Part shown: positions 35,453 through 42,848 of the stretch, one piece after another
Numbering within the stretch: position 1 is the stretch's first letter
How the letters are laid out: every line of letters begins with the position of its first letter
Assembly: GCA_033762625.1 (NCBI GenBank)
Contig: JANRLI010000005.1
Coordinates: 1 to 64,000, forward strand
Direction of reading: 5' to 3'
Length of the DNA: 64,000 nucleotides
From: Alphaproteobacteria bacterium
Lineage (GTDB): Bacteria; Pseudomonadota; Alphaproteobacteria; UBA9219; RGZA01
Notes under the pieces: model-generated
Told to the model about the DNA's origin: nothing
Databases searched by the model: none
The model's input: only the letters and a program-made list of their open reading frames with translations
Program-made: the position numbers and the translations under genes

Positions 35453-35572
35453 ATGACGCGTATGGTTAGAAAATCAGTGGCAATTACAAAAACCGCAGCA
35501 TTTGATTTTACATTGATTGCCGCGAGCAGCATGTTGGCTATAGCCGCCATAATAATTAAACTGATCGGTTAA
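35453..35572 (+). CDS. Small single-span membrane protein
   Basis: A 39-residue frame, starting MTRMVRKSVAITKTAAFDF, with a basic N-terminus and one hydrophobic helix (TLIAASSMLAIAAIIIKLIG) running to the stop. Purine-rich AAGGACGGGAA precedes the ATG at a workable distance. The layout matches small inner-membrane proteins and is the only plausible gene in the 500 bp between fadA and the HD-domain gene. No family is assigned. Confidence 0.45.
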   Translation: MTRMVRKSVAITKTAAFDFTLIAASSMLAIAAIIIKLIG

Positions 35573-35695
35573 ATATCAGATAAATAATTGATTTTATTTA
35601 TTTTTATTCAGTGGCATCGAACTGAATCTGCGTCTATAACCAAGCTCCGTTAACAGGGCGTTGTTTCGAAATCATATTTATTCCGAGTTAAAGAT

Positions 35696-35724
35696 AATGC
35701 CTGAAAAAGTTTTGGGCATTTTTT
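35696..35724 (+). terminator. Terminator-like hairpin abutting the HD gene start
   Basis: AATGCC-N13-GGCATT followed by a T-run that ends at the ATG of the HD-domain gene. The arrangement, with GGGCATTTTTT then ATG, closely parallels the site before the M48 peptidase gene. It may end transcription of the small membrane-protein gene or control the downstream gene. Confidence 0.65.
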
Positions 35725-36537
35725 ATGTTATCATCCGTAAATCACAGCGCTGCTTCGGGCGATCTTGCAGTGCAGCACGATTTTCTTACCGCACTTGAAC
35801 GTGTTTTTGAATTTGCTGAAGCCCAGCATGAAGGTGAAACGCGTCACCGCCCCAACAGCGACGGCAGCCCGCGCGATTATCTGTGCCATACCCTAGAAGT
35901 TGCATTTATCGCCGCCCATTACGAAATGGTGATGCGCAAAAAATGCGAAGATAATTTTGATGATCGTTTTGTCGTGCAGCAGCTTATTCGGGTGGTGAGC
36001 AATACCGCGCATAACACCAAAGACCAGCTGAAACATAAATTGCGTCGTGTTGTAAAACGCCTTGACCAATCACAGATGCGCGAAATTGTCGGACTTATTT
36101 GCCATGATGTGATTGAACGCGCCTATAAGCGCGATTTGCAGCCCGGGCAGGTACGAACCGCGGCAGAAAAAGAAGCGATTGCCAAACCTTTGCTGGCTGA
36201 AATTGCCAAACTGTTTCCAGGTGCGGATGATGTGGTGTTTCGTTTAACCGACCCATCTGAAGTCATGAGCAAGCAGATGAAATCCGCAGCGCAGCAACAA
36301 CGCGCGCTGGATGATCCGCTTTACGCAAAGTTAAAGAGCATCGACGGGCTTGCCAATACCAATGATCAGGCATCCATCCCCGATGATGCACGCGGGCGCG
36401 ATGATATGCTGCGCAAACTGGGTGATATGTATAATGTGGTAGAAGCGGGATGCGCGTATCGCCCGTCATTGCGCCATATTCACATGGCTTACCTGATTAT
36501 CCACCAGCGCACAGTAAACCGTCTCAACGCCGCTTAG
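35725..36537 (+). CDS. HD-domain protein resembling RSH-type hydrolases
   Basis: A 270-residue protein with the order of HD metal ligands seen in RelA/SpoT hydrolase domains: RPNSDGSPRDYLCHTLEVA (His55), LICHDVIER (His127-Asp128), FRLTDPS and then SIDGLANTNDQAS. Similar small stand-alone hydrolases degrade (p)ppGpp or NADPH. The conserved KLADR-type residues are altered, so activity is uncertain. The ATG directly follows a terminator-like hairpin. It overlaps the convergent ArnT-like gene by 14 bases at the 3' end. Confidence 0.6.
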   Translation: MLSSVNHSAASGDLAVQHDFLTALERVFEFAEAQHEGETRHRPNSDGSPRDYLCHTLEVAFIAAHYEMVMRKKCEDNFDDRFVVQQLIRVVSNTAHNTKDQLKHKLRRVVKRLDQSQMREIVGLICHDVIERAYKRDLQPGQVRTAAEKEAIAKPLLAEIAKLFPGADDVVFRLTDPSEVMSKQMKSAAQQQRALDDPLYAKLKSIDGLANTNDQASIPDDARGRDDMLRKLGDMYNVVEAGCAYRPSLRHIHMAYLIIHQRTVNRLNAA

Positions 36538-38260
36538 ATTTTGCTTTTGGCGTTACTTTTGCTGGCACCGGCGCGGTGCGGTAAATTTCGAGCTTCAGCA
36601 TTTTGCCTGCACCAATGCTAAAGCCATCGACATTACCGGTGAGCAGGGGCATGAGCTGAAAAAACTTCGCTTTTTCCAGAAATTCGGCTTTCTGCCCGTT
36701 TTCTACAACGCCGATTAAACAGGGATTGCGCTTCATTTCAACCGCAAGGCGTTCACCCATATTCAGGAATTCGGTTTTTATCCTCGCGTCAAATACAAGG
36801 CTTGGCTCGCTATAGCCTGCGGTTGCCAACATAGGTTGTTCGCAGTTTTCCAACACAGGAAGATTGCGCACAATCTGTTCACTGATAAAGAGATGATGGA
36901 GATTGGGCAGCATCACGCCAAATAACGATGCCATCAGCATGACAGCCGCAACGGGAAGCGGGGAAAGACCGATGGATGGATCAGATTGTTTGCCGCGCAT
37001 CAGATGAATGGCGGTTAAACATGCGGCAAAGGCAAGTGTGCCAGCGAATAATGCCCAATAAAATAACGTGCCTTCCAGCATAATCGGAAGCGCGGCAGGA
37101 ATGAGTGCAAAGCCAAGCGATACACCCGCAAAGGCTAGATAACAAAAACCATTCCATAACGAATGACCCGTATCGCGCACACCTGAAAACAGCCAACGCA
37201 TGGCAAGCAGACATAACGCCGGATAAGCAGGCAGCACGTAATGCGGCAATTTGGTCAGGGTAAATTCAAATACCAGCCAGATGGGAATGGCCCATGCCAG
37301 ACAAAAGCGCACATCTTTGTCATGACGTGATGCCCAGATATATGGAATTGCCAGCATGAAGGGCAGCGATGCGGGCCACAGCATTGCGGGCAAAATAAAT
37401 GAGTAAAGCCCCGGGAATGCAAAGCCCCATTGATGGGCAAACCCTTGCACCTCCCAGATTTTGGCGAATAAATCATGGCCGGCAGAATTTTTATAAAACT
37501 CCGCACCTGCTTGATGGGTAATCAGAATAAACCATGGCAGGATAAGCAGTAGCGCAAATGGAATGCCCAGCAGCGGATTTAGTTTTTTTGCAAAGCTGAT
37601 CGGTTCTTTGAACAGTTTTAGGGTGATAAGGGTGCCTAGTGGTGCCAGCAGAACCAGCGGGCCTTTAATCAGAAAGCCCGCAGCCAGCGCGCCCCAAAAT
37701 AACAGGAAATCTTTTGCCTTTAATGCCTTGGCCTGTACGAAGGCTTTGGCGAGCACAAACTGACAGGCCACAATGGTTGCGAGAAGCATCGCATCGGTTT
37801 TGGCAAGGCGCGTTTCCACATTCAGCATGAAACAGCAGGCCAGCATAATGCCCGCGGCAAATCCTGTTTCCGCATTCAGCAATTTGCAGCCCAGCGCCGC
37901 AGTGAGCAGCACCGCAAGGATTGCACCAATCAGCGATGGCAAACGATAAGGCCAGATGCTGTTCGCAATCTCATCACCCGCAATGCGTTGCACGATTTGT
38001 ACAGCGCCGGCTTGTAGCCAGTAAATGCCGATGGGTTTTTTGTAACGCGGTTCATCTTGAAAGCGGATATCGACCAGATTGCCCGTTTGCACCATCTGCT
38101 TGGATGCCTGCGCAAAGCTGGGTTCATCACGGTCAAACACCGGCAGGGTAAAAAACCCGGGCAGGAAAATGGCCAGACAAAATAAAACCAGCACGCCATA
38201 AGCCGCGCCGGTTAAGCGTTTTTCATGCGGGAATAAATTGGATGATAAGGTTTTAAACAT
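36524..38260 (-). CDS. ArnT-like / GT39-family lipid-linked glycosyltransferase
   Basis: A 578-residue polytopic membrane protein of the GT-C fold. The first periplasmic loop carries FDRDEPSFAQASKQM and RYKKPIGIYWLQAGAVQ, the ArnT/dolichyl-phosphate-mannose transferase signature with acidic catalytic pair. Ten or more helices and a soluble C-terminal domain follow. It is likely to transfer a sugar from a polyprenyl donor to lipid A or another envelope target. The LAB_N protein gene directly upstream supports lipid A modification. Confidence 0.9.
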   Translation of the reverse strand: MFKTLSSNLFPHEKRLTGAAYGVLVLFCLAIFLPGFFTLPVFDRDEPSFAQASKQMVQTGNLVDIRFQDEPRYKKPIGIYWLQAGAVQIVQRIAGDEIANSIWPYRLPSLIGAILAVLLTAALGCKLLNAETGFAAGIMLACCFMLNVETRLAKTDAMLLATIVACQFVLAKAFVQAKALKAKDFLLFWGALAAGFLIKGPLVLLAPLGTLITLKLFKEPISFAKKLNPLLGIPFALLLILPWFILITHQAGAEFYKNSAGHDLFAKIWEVQGFAHQWGFAFPGLYSFILPAMLWPASLPFMLAIPYIWASRHDKDVRFCLAWAIPIWLVFEFTLTKLPHYVLPAYPALCLLAMRWLFSGVRDTGHSLWNGFCYLAFAGVSLGFALIPAALPIMLEGTLFYWALFAGTLAFAACLTAIHLMRGKQSDPSIGLSPLPVAAVMLMASLFGVMLPNLHHLFISEQIVRNLPVLENCEQPMLATAGYSEPSLVFDARIKTEFLNMGERLAVEMKRNPCLIGVVENGQKAEFLEKAKFFQLMPLLTGNVDGFSIGAGKMLKLEIYRTAPVPAKVTPKAKSKRR

Positions 38261-38302
38261 TGCGCATCAGATTATGGTGCGCTGCTGCTTACTTCAACAG
38301 GC

Positions 38303-38749
38303 TTATTTTTTGATATGCTGCAGCGTGACTAATGCTTCGCTGGCCGCTTTTAGTTCTTCGGGCGTCAATTCGTGGCTTTTGGCGCTAAGCTCGGTCACTT
38401 CAAAGGATAATTCATGCAGGATTTGCGCAGGATTATTGGCAAGCTGCTTGGCTTTGATGTTATGGATAAAAAACACGTTGCGGGCATAGATGAAGAGCCC
38501 CAGCGACTGTCCGACGATAAATACAAAATCGTTTTTCAAAATGGCATAGATAAGCAAAACCAGACCGCCGCCAATGCTGAAGACCCAGAAAATTTCCGGC
38601 ACCGCGCTGCGGCCCATTTTCTCGCTATGCACCCATTGGGCGACAAAGCGCATCATGAACAGGGCCTGACCCAATAGGCCAAACAGCACTAAAAAATTGA
38701 AATGACCGGATAGCCACGTCCAGATAACGTCAAATACATGATTAATCAT
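38303..38749 (-). CDS. Lipid-A-disaccharide synthase N-terminal-like (LAB_N) membrane protein
   Basis: A 148-residue protein with three predicted helices and the LAB_N domain (LFGLLGQALFMMRFVAQWVHSEKMGRSAVPEIFWVFSIGGGLVLLIYAIL and DFVFIVGQSLGLFIYARN). Such proteins accompany polyprenyl-phosphate glycosyltransferases and ArnT-like enzymes in lipid A modification loci. The C-terminal tail is soluble. It precedes the ArnT-like gene with 42 bp between. A GT2 partner, often the third member, is not next to it. Confidence 0.9.
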   Translation of the reverse strand: MINHVFDVIWTWLSGHFNFLVLFGLLGQALFMMRFVAQWVHSEKMGRSAVPEIFWVFSIGGGLVLLIYAILKNDFVFIVGQSLGLFIYARNVFFIHNIKAKQLANNPAQILHELSFEVTELSAKSHELTPEELKAASEALVTLQHIKK

Positions 38750-38771
38750 GGCAGGGAAGATAGAACGAAAC

Positions 38772-38849
38772 CTAGTGTGGGATTGAAAAGTACGCTTAAG
38801 TTTTTGACATAGACTGGTTTAGCGGACTTTTCAATCTAAACCACACTAG
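38772..38849. repeat. Long inverted repeat 1 with CTAGTG ends
   Basis: CTAGTGTGG then GATTGAAAAGT on the left (38772-38791) pairs with ACTTTTCAATC and CCACACTAG on the right (38826-38849), with a four-base bulge. It is followed after 14 bases by a second inverted repeat with the same CTAGTG/CACTAG ends. The pair fills the gap upstream of the LAB_N gene. No T-run follows either side. Confidence 0.8.
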
Positions 38850-38863
38850 TTTTTATAATTTTA

Positions 38864-38940
38864 CTAGTGTCCTTATCGATTTTGAAGTTCGTTGAGGGCG
38901 TGCCACAAAGTGAAGCGAACTTCAAAAATCGGGACACTAG
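38864..38940. repeat. Long inverted repeat 2 with CTAGTG ends
   Basis: CTAGTGTCC (38864-38872) pairs with GGACACTAG (38932-38940). Inside, CGATTTTGAAGTTCG pairs with CGAACTTCAAAAATCG, with one extra A. It ends four bases before the stop codon of the hypothetical gene at 38944. The shared ends with the adjacent repeat suggest two related insertions or a mobile palindromic unit. Confidence 0.8.
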
Positions 38941-38943
38941 GCC

Positions 38944-39171
38944 TTAAGCAACAGCCTGTTTTGACGAATCTGTAGATTCAGCAGCTAAATTGCTGATTGT
39001 TTCGGTGTGTGGTTCGAGCTGTGCAGGAATTTCCGACAATTCGTTGAAGGCAGCCGAAAGCTCTGCCGCTGCTTTTTGCAGCACAGGTGTGGCATCGCTG
39101 GGCACAATCAGCGCGTCCTTTACAAGGCCACATAGGGCAAGAAAAACACTCGGTGTCATATCTACTCGCAC
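38944..39171 (-). CDS. Hypothetical small protein
   Basis: A 75-residue frame beginning with GTG at 39171 or ATG at 39159 (MTPSVFLALCGLVKDALIV). The sequence is helical and Ala/Glu-rich (LQKAAAELSAAFNELSEIPAQLEPHTETISNLAAES), with one weakly hydrophobic N-terminal helix. The ribosome-binding site is weak. It lies between the CTAGTG hairpins and a palindromic element. No family is recognised, and it is a real gene only by composition. Confidence 0.45.
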   Translation of the reverse strand: MRVDMTPSVFLALCGLVKDALIVPSDATPVLQKAAAELSAAFNELSEIPAQLEPHTETISNLAAESTDSSKQAVA

Positions 39172-39212
39172 GGTACTCTATCCTTACAAAAGCATATTCT
39201 TTTTTTATTTTT

Positions 39213-39265
39213 CGCCATTCGCTCTGCGCTCTCATTTGAAGAATGGGCACGCAACCGCTCGGGCG
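39213..39265 (+). repeat. Palindromic element copy B (intergenic)
   Basis: Left arm CGCCATTCGCTCTG and right arm CAACCGCTCGGGCG are intact. The core (about 25 bp, between CG and CG) forms an imperfect stem with TGCGCTCATT pairing against AATGGGCACGCA. It lies upstream of the hypothetical gene at 38944 and downstream of ccmC. Confidence 0.88.
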
Positions 39266-39424
39266 TTTGTCTTATTTTGGAACCTTTGGCCTCTTTGTTG
39301 GGCTTTTTTGATTCTCTATCCTCAGATTACTCCCTAACCATGAAAGCAAAAACACCTGAAATCACATTTTTTAGATGTAACTAAAAAATGTGTAAAACAA
39401 GCATTAAGCTAAGGAAAATGGGCG

Positions 39425-40153
39425 TTAATCCTGGCCTTTTTGAGTATTTTCGAGTTTTTTCAGGGTGATGGCCGTTAAAATTCGCAGCAAAATAATGGCG
39501 CCGCAAAAGAAAAATACGCCCCCAGCCATCAAAAAAAGCGGTGGCATCATGGTTGAATCAAGGGCTGGCCCGCCTTTACGGATAACCGTTGCGCCTTGAT
39601 GCAGTGTATTCCACCAATCAACCGAGAATTTGATGATGGGAATATTGATTAGCCCAACGACCAATAAAATCTGGCTCGCTTTTTCACCGCGCTGTCCACC
39701 ATCGGATGTGTCATCAAACGCATTGCGCAAAACTATAAAACCAACATAGAGAAAAAATAAAATCAGCATTGATGTCAGTCGCGCATCCCACACCCACCAT
39801 GCGCCCCACATGGGTTTGCCCCAGATGCTTCCGGTAATCAGGCAAATCGCGCTTAGCACTGCACCAACAGGTGCGGCGGCCTTGCAGAATAAATCAGCAA
39901 CGGTGTGTTTCCACACAAATGCGGACATAGCGGCAAGCGCCATAACTGTATAAAGCGCAAGCGCCATCCACGCAGCAGGCACATGCACATACATAATACG
40001 CACGGTTTCGCCCTGCTGATAATCGGGCGGGGATGTCACCAATGCGGCATGGGTTCCAAGCGTGAACAGAGCAAGGCTTAAGGCGCCGAATAGCGGCCAC
40101 AGGAAGCGCGCAATGTTCTGGAAACGGCTGGGATTGGCAAAGTAATGCAGCAT
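39425..40153 (-). CDS. ccmC: Heme exporter subunit CcmC
   Basis: A 242-residue six-helix membrane protein that loads heme onto CcmE. The tryptophan-rich WWD heme-binding segment is WGKPMWGAWWVWDARLTSML, and VHVPAAWMALALY and IKFSVDWWNTLHQ provide the flanking His ligands. It is last in a ccmA-ccmB-ccmC operon, eight bases after ccmB. CcmD and CcmE, its partners, are encoded 29 kb away. Confidence 0.96.
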   Translation of the reverse strand: MLHYFANPSRFQNIARFLWPLFGALSLALFTLGTHAALVTSPPDYQQGETVRIMYVHVPAAWMALALYTVMALAAMSAFVWKHTVADLFCKAAAPVGAVLSAICLITGSIWGKPMWGAWWVWDARLTSMLILFFLYVGFIVLRNAFDDTSDGGQRGEKASQILLVVGLINIPIIKFSVDWWNTLHQGATVIRKGGPALDSTMMPPLFLMAGGVFFFCGAIILLRILTAITLKKLENTQKGQD

Positions 40154-40160
40154 GGTGAAC

Positions 40161-40829
40161 CTATGAAGCTTCTATGGCGGAGCGAAGTGCAGCGCCCGTT
40201 AAAAATGGCAGCGTTGACGAATAGAGAACCAATAATGCGCCAAGGAAGTACAGGGCTTGCAAGCCTTCACCTTCAGCGCCAGCGGTAGCAAGGCTGACCG
40301 CAAAAATCATCACCGGAATATAAAACGGAATAAGCAAAAGCGGTAGCAAGAGGCCCGCATTTTTTGCGCCAAGCGCCAATGCCGCGCCCAGCATTCCCAA
40401 TTGCTGGATGATATAGGATGCAAGAAGCAGCGCGAGGATAAGCACCGGCATGTGCATAACAGGTACATGCAGCAGCACCATGAGAAGAGGGCTGCACACA
40501 ATAATCGGTAGCAATAATGCGCACCATTGCGCTTTGCTTTTTACTATTGCGTAAAACGAAAGCGACATGCGCGAGCCATGAATAATATCCAGCGTACCGT
40601 TTTGATAATCCATGCTGAACAGTTTTTCAAAACCAAGCATCTGTCCAAGCAAAATGGCAAGCAACAGCAGGCCGGGAGCAACGTGTTGCAATTGCACTGC
40701 ATCGGGGCCAAGTGCAAAGGGGAATAACGTAACCATCAACAGCACAAAGACCAGATGCGCAATGCTTTGTGCACGTGTGCGCCATGCAATGACCGTTTCA
40801 CGTTTGAAGAGTGCAAGAATGGCGTTCAT
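40161..40829 (-). CDS. ccmB: Heme exporter subunit CcmB
   Basis: The 222-residue permease partner of CcmA with six helices. The family segment FSMDYQNGTLDIIHGSRMSLSFYAIVKSKAQW and the conserved start ALFKRETVIAWRTRAQS identify it. CcmAB uses ATP to release heme-loaded CcmE from CcmCD. It overlaps ccmA by four bases. Confidence 0.93.
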   Translation of the reverse strand: MNAILALFKRETVIAWRTRAQSIAHLVFVLLMVTLFPFALGPDAVQLQHVAPGLLLLAILLGQMLGFEKLFSMDYQNGTLDIIHGSRMSLSFYAIVKSKAQWCALLLPIIVCSPLLMVLLHVPVMHMPVLILALLLASYIIQQLGMLGAALALGAKNAGLLLPLLLIPFYIPVMIFAVSLATAGAEGEGLQALYFLGALLVLYSSTLPFLTGAALRSAIEAS

Positions 40830-41425
40830 GCGGCGGCCTGCAATTGAATGATTTGCGCGCTGTTAATCGCCAGATCATCATGGCTGGCGATAATCGCTGC
40901 GCCGCCATTTTGTGTATGTTGCCCAACAAGCTTGAGCAGCATTTGCACACCCGCAGCATCAAGCGCGGCCTGCGGTTCATCCAGCAACCAGACATCTGCC
41001 TGTTGCACTAACAGCCGCGCAAAGGATAAACGGCGTTTTTGCCCGTTGGATATTTGCGCCGCCAATTGATGACGCTGCGCGGTTAGCCCCAGCGTATCCA
41101 AAATCAATTCATTCGTGCTTTTTTGTCCATCATTCCCCGTTTGCTGCGTGGCATAAAGGGCGCGCCAGAAATCCAGATGTTCAATCGCAGTCATCGAAGG
41201 GTGCAGCGCATTGGCATGACCCAGATAAAGGTATGAGGATAACGGCGCGCCGTTATACGGGAATAAACCCGCCAATGCGCGCAGCAATGTGCTTTTCCCG
41301 CTGCCATTTTCCCCGTGCAGAATAAACACGCCGCCGGCATCAAGCGTAAAGTTTACCGGCGCAAAAAGATTACGCTTTGCACGCGTGCAGGAAAGGTTGG
41401 TTATGGTAAATGGAAAAAGCGGCAT
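40826..41425 (-). CDS. ccmA: Heme exporter ATP-binding subunit CcmA
   Basis: A short 199-residue ABC ATPase, the usual size for CcmA. It has Walker A HGENGSGKSTLLRALAG, signature ISNGQKRRLSFARLL, Walker B VWLLDEPQAALD and switch His ASHDDLA. It is first of the ccmABC operon on the minus strand. A gap of 85 bp separates it from the LOG gene. Confidence 0.94.
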   Translation of the reverse strand: MPLFPFTITNLSCTRAKRNLFAPVNFTLDAGGVFILHGENGSGKSTLLRALAGLFPYNGAPLSSYLYLGHANALHPSMTAIEHLDFWRALYATQQTGNDGQKSTNELILDTLGLTAQRHQLAAQISNGQKRRLSFARLLVQQADVWLLDEPQAALDAAGVQMLLKLVGQHTQNGGAAIIASHDDLAINSAQIIQLQAAA

Positions 41426-41482
41426 GCCGCCAAACTAAAACCCTTGGCAACATGGTGCAAGCGCTGACTTATAAAGCGCTGG

Positions 41483-41522
41483 CTAAAGCCACTTATCTAA
41501 AGCCACTTATCTAAAGCCACTT
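41483..41522. repeat. 14 bp tandem repeat at the end of the LOG gene
   Basis: CTAAAGCCACTTAT occurs twice fully and once partly. The partial copy forms the last codons and stop of the LOG gene, so the other two lie just past it and each repeat the stop codon. Slippage is the likely origin. Confidence 0.85.
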
Positions 41523-42179
41523 GGTTTCAATCGGTGGCGGTGGAACGATGGGCTGCTTGAGCAGCTCGAATACTTCTTCCAAACTATGCGCAACCTGATA
41601 CATGCTGCGGTGGCGTTCCGTGGCAAAGCCTTCTTTAATCAGATTATCCATCAGTTTAATCAGCGGATCCCAGAAACCACCATCATCAAAAATGATGACG
41701 GGCTTTTCATGCAATTGAAGCTGCTTCCAGGTGATGATTTCAAAGGCTTCATCCAATGTGCCAAAACCACCCGGCAATACCACAAATGCATCGCTGCGTT
41801 CCGCCATCATTGCTTTGCGGGTATGCATGCTTTCAACCACATGCAATTCGGTTAAGCCGTTATGTTCGATTTCTTTGGATTGAATATGCTGCGGAATAAT
41901 GCCGATGACTTTGCCGCCTGCATTCATCGCGGCATCGGCCACAATACCCATCAGGCCTACGCGCCCGCCACCATAGACCACATCAATGCCCTTTTGCGCG
42001 AGCATGGTACCGATGGTTTTCGCATTATCTTTATAACGCTGCGCCACGCGCGAGGATGATCCGCAATAGACGCACACGCTGCGGATAAGAATTTTTTCGG
42101 CCGAAGGGTTGGTGCTTGGCTTCCATTGTTCGGACGCGGCAAGATTCACCTGTGGTTCAGATGTCATGGGTTGTTTCAT
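41511..42179 (-). CDS. LOG family protein (cytokinin-type nucleoside 5'-monophosphate phosphoribohydrolase-like)
   Basis: A 222-residue Rossmann-fold protein of the TIGR00730/LOG family. The motif PGGFGTLDEAFEIITWKQL is the PGGxGTxxE signature, with VYGGGRVGLMGIVADAAMNAGG near the N-terminus and SVCVYCGSS at the start of the fold. Family enzymes hydrolyse N6-modified AMP or related nucleotides. The start may be the ATG at 42167 (MTSEPQ) instead. It ends in a 14 bp tandem repeat. It has no operon partner. Confidence 0.9.
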   Translation of the reverse strand: MKQPMTSEPQVNLAASEQWKPSTNPSAEKILIRSVCVYCGSSSRVAQRYKDNAKTIGTMLAQKGIDVVYGGGRVGLMGIVADAAMNAGGKVIGIIPQHIQSKEIEHNGLTELHVVESMHTRKAMMAERSDAFVVLPGGFGTLDEAFEIITWKQLQLHEKPVIIFDDGGFWDPLIKLMDNLIKEGFATERHRSMYQVAHSLEEVFELLKQPIVPPPPIETKWL

Positions 42180-42424
42180 GATTTAAGTGGGGTTGATGGT
42201 GATTGAACCGTATAATGCATACGTAATGAAGCATAGCGCAATAGCTGTTAACAGCTTATTAAGTAGCGAAATCAGCTGCGAATTCCTTATTTTAAAGCAC
42301 TATAAACACGTGCGAAGCCATGTTGCAGCTGCTAAGGCAGGGCGGCCAGTTCATCAAAGCAGCACACGACAAAAATGCCCCAGCTTGCGCTAAGGCATGC
42401 GATTGGCGAAATACGTTTATTGAA

Positions 42425-42766
42425 TTAGTGAATCACGCGGCTGGTTTGGTTTTGTGCATCCGCACTGACTTCGCGTTGTTCAAAACGCTGGGCAAGCGCG
42501 TTGATGTCATTGCGCGCACGGGTTTGCGCTTCGGCGAGGAGCAGCGTCTGGCCTTCCATCTTTTTCTGGTTTTGTTGCAGCACCGATAATGCTTCTTCCA
42601 CTTTTTGGCCGTGGGTGATTTGACGAGCAAGAGCTTCGGAAACGGCGGAGGCCAGATTGGCGCGAAGGCGCTTTAGCCACAGCATTGCGCCGAGTACAAA
42701 ACCGCCCGCAGCAACAACCATAATTCCAAGCATGATGAGGGTAGGCAGATTAATAATGTTATCCAT
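42425..42766 (-). CDS. Small membrane-anchored coiled-coil protein
   Basis: A 113-residue protein with one N-terminal helix (TLIMLGIMVVAAGGFVLGAMLWL) and a long coiled-coil-like remainder with Gln/Glu-rich heptads (ALARQITHGQKVEEALSVLQQNQKKM). AGGGAG precedes the ATG, supporting the start. No family is recognised. It lies just downstream of the lytic transglycosylase gene, 82 bp away, on the same strand. Confidence 0.6.
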   Translation of the reverse strand: MDNIINLPTLIMLGIMVVAAGGFVLGAMLWLKRLRANLASAVSEALARQITHGQKVEEALSVLQQNQKKMEGQTLLLAEAQTRARNDINALAQRFEQREVSADAQNQTSRVIH

Positions 42767-42848
42767 TTTCAGCGTCTCCCTTATGCCAAGAATGGTACCA
42801 GAGCGTCTGTTGTCAACGCAAGGGGGACAGGAGCAAGGGAAAATGCCA

